A stretch of DNA of 61,147 nucleotides from Lacinutrix mariniflava (GTDB taxonomy: Bacteria; Bacteroidota; Bacteroidia; Flavobacteriales; Flavobacteriaceae): the NCBI RefSeq assembly GCF_001418015.1, contig NZ_LIQG01000031.1, positions 1 to 61,147 on the forward strand, read 5' to 3'. The notes beneath the pieces are model-generated. The model worked only from the letters and a program-made list of their open reading frames with translations, did no database searches and was not told the DNA's origin. Below, one piece after another: positions 51,301 through 61,147 of this stretch (position 1 is its first letter; the number at the start of each line of letters is the position of its first letter). The position numbers and the translations under genes were made by a program.

Positions 51301-51965
51301 TTTTGCGACGAAGTATAATCGTAATAAATATTTAACCTTTTTATTATAGAATAATTTTTAATTAATTACAGGAATTAATTTTTTTAAGTTGAACTAATTA
51401 AAATAGGTTACCACTTTTGTTTAATTAAAGACTTTTAATAAAATTTTTTGTTAAATCATGGTTTTATTTCATAAAATAGCTTTATGGAATTATCATTAAG
51501 TGATATCAAAAATGAGTTTCAAATTAGTAAGTAGATTGTTAAAGTGGATCATATAGAAAAGTATTCTTAGGTTCTTAATTTAAGTTTTAGTTGTCATATT
51601 TAGAGCAGAGTATGGGTTTGTCGAATACTATGTGTAAAAAAAATTAAATATAGTAATGGAGTTTTTGTTATCTTTTATTGTCTTAAAGAAATATTAAATA
51701 GTACTTAACTATTATTATAATAACGGAAACATACTTAAGGGAATGTTGTTTCGTCGGCAAAAAAACACACATAATCGTATAATTTGAACTATTTTGTTTA
51801 ATTTTGTTTTAAAATTAACATATTTAGTTAAATAAACTATTTTTGTTATATGTTAATATTTTAACATTTCAAGCCAAGCGATTTAATAATAAAATCTATT
51901 TTTTTTAACGTGATATCCAACGACTCCTAGGGTTTCGTTTTTATAATTAGAAAATCAATACCAAT
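51301..51965. other. long AT-rich leader region before the adhesin gene
   Basis: No coding frame of note in 665 nt. A TATTTTTG box at 51838-51845 fits the -7 consensus, although no TTTG lies at the right distance upstream. If it is used, the adhesin mRNA has a leader of about 115 nt. No operator of the TGAY-N4-RTCA type is seen. Confidence 0.4.
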
Positions 51966-54900
51966 ATGATAAAAAAAACTACTCCTCTAAACCAGTTTTT
52001 TAAAGTTAGTTTATATCTAATTTTACTTTTTTTAAGCATTCAAAGTTATGCGCAAAATTGTATCGTTAATGCAGGTGTGCTTAATGAAACAGTTTGCCAA
52101 AATGATGTTGTTCTATTGTCAGGTAATAATCCGACACCAAGAATAGGAGACGTGAAATGGGCGCAGATTTCTGGACCTTCAGTAATAATAGATTCGCCAA
52201 ATAGTTCGGTGTCAACAGTAACAGGAGTTGTTGGTGGTAACACTTATGTGTTTAGGTTTTCTGCTGTTTGTGGTGATGGTATTTCCACTTTTCAAGATAA
52301 AACAGTAATAGTAGAACCAATTACAATTTCAGATGCTGGTAGTGATATTATGTTTTGTCCAGACACGACAGGGAGTGTTGTTGTGACAGGTAATACACCT
52401 ACAAATCCAGGAGAAACAGGAGTTTGGCAAATAACATCGGGATCTAATGATGCAGGTGTTACAATAGATTTTCCAAATTCGGCAACCACAACGCTTACTA
52501 TGCCATCTACAAGTTGTGGTGTTACTACTATTGCGTGGATAATTAGAGGTGCTCCATATGCACCTGGACAATTTTGTGAATCCATTTCTGAGATAGATAT
52601 TACCAATTACGGTGGAGTAGATCCTGTAGACGCAGGCTTTGATCAAACACTAGGTAATTGTTATACAACGACCTTGTCAACTAATTTAGATGCAACTTTT
52701 GGTGGTTGTCGTCTTAATGGTCAACAAGGAGAATGGAGTTTTGTAAGTGGTCCTTCTTCTCCATCATTTGCGGATATAGAAGATGCAGATACTACAGTTT
52801 CAGGTTTGATAGAAGGTGTTTATACCTTAAGATGGTCTGTTGTTGGACCTTGTTCAAATGCTTCAGATACCATGACTATTACCGTTCCTGCTGCTACGCA
52901 AGACATAACTCCGGTTGGTACAGGTAACCAAACTATTACGCTTTGTGATAATGGTGTGTCAGAATTAACTTTAGAAGGAGCAGTGCCAACATTTACAGGT
53001 GAAACTGTTTCTTGGAGTCAAACAGGTGGTACAGCGTTAGCACCAGGATCTATTCAAAATCCGAGTTCGCCATCAACGTTAGTGTCCAACTTAACTGCCG
53101 CTGGTGCACCTTATACATTTAGATATACAATAACAAATGCCAACACGCTTTGTAATTCGTCAAGAAATTATATCGTTAGATTTACGGGAGAGTCTAGAAC
53201 CATAACCGCTAATGGAGGAGATGACTTAATTGGAGATTGTGGTATTACAAGTTTTTCTATCCCAATAGCAGTAACAGGTTCGGGATTTAATCAATATAAA
53301 ATTGTTAGTGGTCCTGCAGGTTCAGCATTAGGACCTTTTCCAACGGGAAATAGTGGTGTTTCAGGGCTATTAAATATAGATTTAACGACACCTGGAAATT
53401 ATGTTTTTGAATTTGTAAGAAGAATAGGAGGAGCACTACCAATAGGATGTACTGATGGTTTCGATACAATTGTTGTAACAAGCTCAGGAGCAGCAATACC
53501 TGCTAATAGTGGTACAAGTACTAACTTACCATGTGGTACAACAGAAGCTGACTTGCAAGGGAATCCAATTGTAGGAGGAACATCGGTTTGGAGTCAAATA
53601 AGCGGACCTAATACAGCTACAATTGCAAATGCATTCGATAATATAACTGTAGCTTCAGGTTTAATTCCTGGTTCTTATGTGTTTCAATATGAAACCGAAG
53701 GAGGAGGAGGTTCTTGTCCTAATTCAACATCAGAAGTAGAAGTAAATGTGTCTTCTAATACATTAACAACTTCTTCGTCTGGAATAGATCAAAATATATG
53801 TTATGATGCTCCTGCTTATATGGTAGGGAATACTCCAGCTGATGGAGAATTTGGTACTTGGACATTTGTTTCTGGTCCAGATACTATAACCTTTGTGGAT
53901 CCAAATGATCCAAATACAATAGCTTCCGGCTTCAATACGCCGAGTCAAACTTATGTATTAGAATGGACTATCGATTATCTTAATCCTGGTCCTTCAGGTT
54001 GTGCAATGCCTTCTTCAGATTTGGTTAATGTTTTTACAGGTCCAGATCCAAGTCCAACAATAGCGAAAGCTGGGGCAGATTTATGTGTAACAGGATTGCC
54101 AGCGACATTCAATTTAGCAGGAAACATGCCTGTAGCATTAACAGAAACAGGTGCTTGGACAGTGAATCCAACTACTAATGTTACTATCACCAATAGCGCT
54201 GACCCAACAACGTCTGTTACAATAACTTCAGGAGATGCATATACATTTACATGGACAATAACGAATACAAGTGGTAGTTCGTGTGCGCCTACTTTTGATG
54301 AAGTACTTGTTATTGCTTCAAACGGATTAACCACAAATGCAGGTCCAGATCAATTATCCTTATGTGATACATCCGTAACTATGGATGCGGATGGTGCAAG
54401 TGGGTTAACTGGTACATGGACAAGAGCTTCAGGTCCAGGTGGTTTTGCAATTATGGATATTAACGACCCAGATACAGATGTCGACTTTACAATTTCTGGA
54501 ACCTATGTTTTTAAATGGACTGTAGATGGTGGAGCTTGTCCTTCTACAAGTGATGAGGTTACTATAGAAATAGGCATACCTGTAACTACTGCAACAGCTG
54601 GTGCAAATCAAGAAATTTGTAACGATAATACTGTTGTTCTTAACGGAAGTGCTTTTAACTCAAACACCGAAATTGGAACGTGGTCAATATTGGCACCTGC
54701 ACCAAGTAACCCGAATATATTAAGCCCAAGTAGTGCTACAACAACAGTTAATGGATTGGTTGCTGGTTTATATACTTTTAGATATACTATTACTGGTTTA
54801 AATAATCCACTTTGTCCAGCTTCATTTGATGATGTTACAGTAGAAATTTGGCCGGAAGCTTCTGCGAACTCCGGAGTTGATATTGAGCTGTGTGATGCAG

Positions 54901-57900
54901 AAAATGTACAGTTGATAGGTACAGAAAATACCACGGGTACTTGGACGCTTACTTCTCTTAATCCAGCAGGTGTTAATATTACATATGCAAATAGCCCTAC
55001 AAATAATAGTGCTGTAGCAAATGCTACAGTAATTCCAGGAAATGTTTATGAATTTACTTATACTACCGATGATTACACATTCGCTTCTAGTAATATTTGT
55101 CCTGGTTCATCAGATTCCTTTACCGTAGATATTAGTAAAACACCAGTTGTAAAACCTGATGCAGGACCAGATCAAAAGTTATGTATAACAGAAACCATGG
55201 GTAATGCAACTATGGCAGGTAATATAGCTGTAGGAGTAGACGAAGCAAAATGGATTATTTCATTTGCACCTACAGGAAGTTCTGCTGTAGTGGATGCTCC
55301 TAATAGTCCAACAAGTAATATTTCTAATTTAACAGTGCCAGGTTTGTATGTATTACAATGGAATTTTGATACAGGTTCTTGTGATGATCTTTCAGATCCA
55401 GTACGTATTATTATGTACGAAGAGCCTAGCATGGCTAATGCAGGTCTGGACGATGATACTGCATGTCAATTAGATTATAAAACCAGCGCTGCTAATCCAA
55501 CTGTAGGATTAGGAACTTGGTCTTTTGAAAATGCAGCAGACGATCCTTCTGGCGGAGCAGTTGTAATAGATAGTCCAAATAACCCAGTAACATCTTTATC
55601 TAATATAACCACACTTGGTACTTACGTTTTAACTTGGACGGTCGCTAATGGACCTTTTGTTGATCCATCACAATGTAAGCCTTCTGTGGATAAGGTGTCT
55701 GTGACTTTTAATGACGTACCACCATCTGAAGCAGATGCAGGTATCGATCAGGTGCTTTGTGATGTAACTACTACAAACCTTGAAGCAGTACCAACAACTT
55801 CTGGTGTTGGTGCATGGACACAAACTTCTGGGAACTCAGCAACAATAACATCTCCTAGTAATCCTAATACATTAATAATAGGTTTAACAGTTGGTGTTCA
55901 TGAATTTACATGGACAACAACGACAGCTAATAATGATGGTTGTAGTTTTACAGACACAATGACGGTAGAGGTTTTAGCGCAACCTAATGTCGTAAATGCA
56001 GGATTAGATCAGTGTATAGAAGATTTTTCACCATTAAGTTTGAGTGCAACACCAGCATCTTCTGGTACAGGTACTTGGAGCCAGGTTTCAGGACCTACAG
56101 CTGCCAATATAATTAATGTTAATGATCCTAATACAAGTGTAACTGGAACTTCAGTTGGAGTTTATGTTTTCGAATGGTCAGTATCTAATGGGTTATGTAG
56201 AACAGAAGTAGATACGGTATCTATAGAAATTAAATCTATAGCAGATCTAGAATTAACAAAAACAGTTGCGCCTTCTTCAGTTAATGTTGGGGATTTGGTA
56301 ACATTTACAATTTCAATTTTTAATAATAATGCGGAGGTTACTAATTCAGATGCATCTGGAGTAGATGTAGAAGATGTTTTACCTATCGGTTATACACTTG
56401 TTGGAGGAACCGTTTCCAATGGAGGAAGCTACGATTTAGGAACCCAAACTATAACATGGACAGATCTAGGGATTTTAAATGGAGCGACATTAAATTTAAC
56501 CTTTAATGCAACCGTAAATGCTGCAGGACCTTATATTAATTTTGCTCAAATAACAGGGAGTGATAATTTTGACCCAGATAGTGATCCTACAACGGATGAA
56601 ACAATAGATGACAACAGTGATGGAGTAGCAGATGATGACGAAGATACTGCTACAATTAGTATTCAATCGGCAGATTTGTCTATTGAAAAAACAGTACTTC
56701 CTATAGGAGCTAGTGTTGGAGATTCCGTGACTTTTAAAATAGAAATCACAAATATTGGTCCAGATATAGCTACAAATGTAGAAGTAGTAGATCAGTTACC
56801 TAGTGGTTTTACATATCAAAGTGATGATATTCCAGGAGCATATAACCCTACTACAGGAGTTTGGACTGTAGGCAATGTAGGAACCGTTACACCAGTTGCA
56901 TTAAATATTATGGCGCTAGTAAATACGCCTAATGGTGTCGCTAATGAATATTTAAATACAACTCAAATTACTTCTAGTGATCAATACGATCCAGATAGTG
57001 ATCCAGCAAATGATGATGGAAATCAAAGTGAAGATGATGAAGATAGAGCAGAATTTGTCCCAGCACAAGCAGATTTAAGTATTGTAAAGAATGTGAATAA
57101 TAGTGTTCCAGATGAAGGAGAAACTGTAATATTTACATTGACAGTTAGTAATGCGGGACCAGATATAGCAACAAATGTAGGAGTCGAAGACATTTTGCCT
57201 TCAGGTTTTACCTTAACAGCTGTAAATAATGGAGGTACGCAAATGGTTAATACTGCAAGTTGGTCAGGCTTAACAATAGCAGCAAATGGGGCACAAATAT
57301 TAACTTATGAAGCTACGGTGGAAACACCTACAGGAGTCAAGGGAGAGTATACTAATGCAGTCCAGATTATAGCTAGTGATCAGTACGATGGAGATAGCGA
57401 TCCAGCAACAGATAATACGGTAGATGAGAATGGTGATTTTGATGGGGATGATGATGATGAAGATACTCTAACAATAACACCTGCTCCACCAGCACCAATA
57501 AGCTCAGGAGATATCACCGAATGTGCTTTATCTCCAGTGCAAACATTAGATGCTTCAACAGCGATTACACCGTTGTCAGGTATTAATATAAATTGGTATG
57601 ATGCAGCTACAGTAGGTAATTTAGTTTCAAGCCCTACATTAAATACGGTAGGTACGATTACTTATTATGCAGAAGCTGAAAATGATGCGGGTAATTCCAG
57701 TTCAACACGAACAGCAGTAGTTTTAACTATAAATGCAGGACCAAATAATATATCGAATCAAACAGAAGCAGTTTGTTCCGACGAAGCTTTAGATTATGAT
57801 TTATCTGTTTTATCACCAGGCAGTACATTTACTTATACAGTTGCTTCATCAGATGCTGCAAATGTGCCAGCAGGAGCAGATAGAACCGTTGGAAGTGCAG

Positions 57901-60900
57901 CAAACATTACAGATACATATAATAATACTACAGCAAACGCAGTAACTATTACCTATACAGTAACACCAGAAGGAGCAACGCCAAACAGTTGTGTTGGTAC
58001 ACCATTTGAAGTAGTAGTTACAGTAAATCCAGAACCAGTAGTTTCTACAGCATTAAACACAACAGTTTGTAGTGCAGAATCTATAGGTGTAACCTTAGAG
58101 GTTTTACCAACAAGTGCAGCAGCAGTTAATTGGGAACTAGTAAGTGTAACACCAAGTGCGGGATTAGTAGCAGGCGGAAGTAATGCTACAGTAGGAACAG
58201 GATTACCAAGTAATGCAATAGCAAACGATACGTATACCAATGCAACAGGCGGATCATTAACGGTAGCTTATGTAGTTACACCAACCGGATTAGCAAGTTG
58301 TGAAGGTGATTCAGTAACAATTACAGTAACAGTAGATCCAACACCGGAAGTAAGTGCAGGATCAGATGAATCTATTTGTGCCGATGGCGGAAGTTTCGAT
58401 TTAAGTACAGCTACAACAGTAGCAACATCAACATCAGGAACTATAGTATGGTCAACCAGTGGGGATGGAACGTTTGATGATGCATCAGCCGAAACACCTA
58501 TTTATACATTAGGAACAGCAGATCAATCAGCTTCAGTAGTTCAATTAACAAAAACTGTTACTGGAGTTGGAAGTTGTACAACATCAGTTTCTGATGTTAT
58601 GAATTTAACGATTGATGCTTTACCAATGCCAGTAATAACTGCTCCAACTTATGTTTGTGTTGGAGAAGGAGCTTTAGATTTAACTACAATAGTAACTCCA
58701 GATTTCACAACAGGAGGACCAACAACAGATATTACTATTAATGGTGTATCTAATACATCTTTTGATCCAGCAGTTTTAGCAGCAGGAACATATACTATAG
58801 AATATACTTTTGAAGATGCAACGACAGGTTGTGTAAATTCAACAACAGCTGAAATTATAGTTTGCGATCCTTCTTTCGAATTAGTAAAAACTAGTGCTTA
58901 TAGTGATACCAACGGAGACGGAGTTGTAAGTCCAGGTGATGCTATTAACTACACATTCGTAGTAACTAACACAGGTAACGTAACCGTAACTAGTATTGAT
59001 GTCACGGATAGTAATTTAACACCAAATTTAGTTGGTACAATTGCAAGCTTAGCACCAATGTCAAATCAGACCTTAAGTGCAAGTTATACGATTACGCAAG
59101 CAGATGTTAATGCAGGACAGGTTATCAATACCGCTGTAGCTGAAGGAGAAGATCCAAACGGAAATACCGTAAGTGATGATTCCGATTCAGGAAATCCAGC
59201 AGATGATACCGGAGCAGGCGATGATGATACCGTAACACCATTACCATTAAGTGCAGCGTTGACATTAACAAAGAGTTCAACATTAAACTTAGCTACAAAT
59301 ACAATTAGCTACACTTATACTGTTGAGAACACAGGAAACACTACAGTAAACGATATTACAGTAGTAGAAACTACATTCTCAGGAACAGGAACAACGCCAA
59401 CACCAGTATATACAGGAGGTGGTTTTGATTTAGATGGTCAAGCAGATGCTTTTGATGCTAATCCAGGAAATATATTACAGTTTACAGTAACGTACAGCTT
59501 AACACAAGCAGATATTGATGCAGGAATAGTAACTAATGAAGCAGTAACCAACGGAACTGATCCAAGTGGAGCGGCAGTAACAGATGCATCAGATTCAGGA
59601 AATGCAGCCGATGATACAGGTGCAAATAACGATCCAACAGCAACACCAATCCTAGCAACACCAGCATTAACCTTAGTAAAAACAAGTACTTATGTTGATA
59701 ATGCACCAACAGGATTAGATGTAAATGATCAAATCGATTATGTATATACAGTAGAAAATACAGGAAACGTAACAGTAAACGATGTAACAGTTGGTGAAAC
59801 AACCTTTACAGGAACAGGAACAACACCAAGTCCATTATATAGTATGGGAGGTGCAGATCTTGATGGCGATGCGGATGCTTTTGATGCTATCCCAGGTGAT
59901 ATTATTACGTTCACAGCAAGTTATATGTTAACGCGTAGACTGCAGATATCAATGCAGGAACGATTAGTAATGAAGTTTTAGCCAGTGGAACAGACGCTAG
60001 CGGAACACCAGTAACGCGTAGACTGGATTCAGGAAACGCAGCCGATGATACAGGAGCAGATAATGATCCAACAACAAGTCCATTACCAACGGCAAGTAGT
60101 ATTGCATTAACTAAAGGCGTAAGTCCTTTAACCGATACTAATGGCGATGGTATATTAGGCGCAGGAGATCAAGTAACGTATACTTTCACAGTAGAAAACA
60201 CAGGAAGTACAACGATTAATAATGTAGACTCGGTAACGGATGCAACTATCGGATTAAGTAATGCAGTGGTTAGTCCATCAACATTACAACAAACCGAAAC
60301 AGGAACAATAACATCAATATACACGATTACACAAGCCGATGTTAATGCAGGAAATGTAGAAAATACAGCAACTGTAAATGGAACAGATCCAAACGGAACA
60401 GCAGTAACAGATACATCAGATAGTACGAATCCAAATGATGACGAAGGTCAACCAGGAAACAGTGATGCCGATGCAGATGATACTAATGATCCAACGAACT
60501 TACCAATCTTATCAACACCAGAATTAACATTAGTAAAAACAAGTTCATATGTAGATACCAACGGAGACGGCGTTGTAAGTCCAGGCGATCAAATCAACTA
60601 CACATTCGTAGTCACTAACACAGGTAACGTAACAGTAACAAGTATTGATGTCACGGATAGTAATTTAACACCAACATTAGTTGGAACAATTGCAAGTTTA
60701 GCACCAATGGCAAATCAGACCTTAAGTGCAAGTTACACGATCACACAAGCCGATGTTAACGCAGGCGAAGTTATTAATACAGCTGTAGCGGAAGGAGAAG
60801 ATCCAAACGGAAACACAGTAAGTGACGATTCAGATTCTGGAAATCCAGCGGATGATACAGGTAACGATGATGATGATACAGTAACGCCATTACCATCTAG

Positions 60901-61147
60901 TTCGGAATTAACGCTTATAAAGAGTTCATCATTAGACTTAGCAACAAACACAATTACCTATACTTATACTGTTGAGAACACAGGAAACACTACCGTAAAT
61001 GATATTACAGTAGCGGAAACGACGTTCTCAGGAACAGGTACAACGCCAACACCAATGTATACTGGAGGTGGTTTTGATTTAGACGGACAAGCTGATAATT
61101 TTGATGCCAATCCAGGAGATGTATTACAATTCAGTGCAGTCTACATG
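51966..61147 (+). CDS. giant secreted repeat adhesin (PKD/Ig-like, DUF11 and C-terminal repeats), frame broken at 59931 and cut by the window edge
   Basis: The signal peptide ([13 protein letters not shown]) ends near residue 29. About 15 Ig/PKD-like repeats of 80-95 residues follow to about residue 1420, each opening with a form of NAGxDQxxC and containing GTWTxxSGP and GxYxFxW, with paired cysteines. Three DUF11 units (ADLSIEKTV, cf. about 1425-1850) are joined by Asp-rich, probably Ca-binding linkers ([18 protein letters not shown]). Then come Ig/PKD-like units and, from about residue 2300, long near-identical DUF7507-like repeats starting [12 protein letters not shown]. The frame stops at 59981 only because of an 11-mer at 59931; from 59942 it continues open to the window end. 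The total is at least about 3,050 residues. The expected type IX sorting domain would lie beyond the window. Confidence 0.88.
58882..59498 (+). repeat. adhesin C-terminal repeat, copy 1
   Basis: About 617 bp, very similar at the DNA level to 60531-61147, at a constant offset of 1,649 bp. It encodes the [12 protein letters not shown] unit and the following [15 protein letters not shown] unit. Confidence 0.8.
59931..59941 (+). other. anomalous 11-mer that breaks the adhesin frame
   Basis: ACGCGTAGACT stands where the sister repeat has ACACAA (encoding T-Q of LTQADI), a net gain of 5 nt that shifts the frame. The same 11-mer appears at 60014. It may be an assembly or adaptor artefact. Confidence 0.65.
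60014..60024 (+). other. second copy of the anomalous 11-mer
   Basis: ACGCGTAGACT, with a following G, replaces 12 bases of the sister repeat (ACAGATGCATCA) without changing length. It alters T-D-A-S to T-R-R-L in an otherwise conserved SDSGN linker. Confidence 0.65.
60531..61147 (+). repeat. adhesin C-terminal repeat, copy 2 (runs off the window)
   Basis: Direct repeat of 58882-59498 with a constant offset of 1,649 bp. Differences are mostly silent or single-residue. It continues past the right edge. Confidence 0.8.

Noticed and set aside
51966-61147. A CRISPR array suggested by many repeats
   Set aside because: The repeats are coding, in frame, of several hundred bases and without spacer structure; they are protein domain repeats.

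Overview
The window is AT-rich chromosomal DNA from a marine-type member of the Flavobacteriaceae (Bacteroidota). Support comes from the family-specific gene set: a fused ResB/CcsA cytochrome c assembly protein, a fused CcoNO oxidase subunit, bacillithiol deacetylase BshB1, DUF2452 and DUF3108 proteins, and a giant repeat adhesin of the type IX secretion kind. Promoters carry the Bacteroidota -7 box TAnnTTTG. I cannot name the species.

Layout. 0-2 kb holds a small hypothetical gene and two secreted paralogues. 2-7.7 kb is one long leftward run: DUF2520 oxidoreductase, KdsC, a small membrane protein, a UbiA prenyltransferase, Maf, a lipoprotein, a short MscS channel and CorA. 7.8-15.6 kb reads mostly rightward: truncated globin, the Ccs assembly protein, MscL, a Cys/Met-metabolism PLP enzyme, RlmF, BshB1 and tRNA-His. 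15.84-17.27 kb is a complete insertion sequence with 25-bp inverted ends and an 8-bp target duplication. 17.4-25.6 kb reads leftward: a DUF3592-like membrane protein, a sterol-desaturase-family hydroxylase, two M28 peptidases, small membrane proteins, a DUF3108 protein and an exonuclease/GIY-YIG fusion.

25.7-49.2 kb is the most coherent part, a low-oxygen island. It holds HemN, the cbb3 oxidase cluster (ccoS-ccoNO-ccoQ-ccoP-ccoG-fixH-safE), the copper ATPase CcoI, a Crp/Fnr regulator with four cysteines in its sensor half, five universal stress protein genes (one frameshifted), CbpA/CbpM, thioredoxin, a flavin-binding protein, a PAS histidine kinase whose first PAS domain keeps the FixL haem-domain His and Arg, and a response regulator fused to a Crp/Fnr effector. 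Eight FNR-like palindromes (TGAY-N4-RTCA) precede these genes. Each lies 33 bp (once 34) from a TAnnTTTG-type box, and one serves two divergent promoters, giving nine promoters. I read this as a compact FixL-FixJ/FixK-like oxygen regulon in which the FixJ and FixK roles are fused in one protein.

49.9-51.2 kb carries a sugar MFS transporter. From 51.97 kb to the right edge runs one giant secreted adhesin (at least about 3,050 residues, no end seen), made of about 15 Ig/PKD-like repeats, DUF11 repeats and highly similar C-terminal repeats. Its frame is broken at 59931 by an 11-mer that recurs at 60014 and looks like a technical artefact. Two further frameshifts lie at homopolymers (27337 and 45539), so sequence error should be excluded before calling any of these genes broken.
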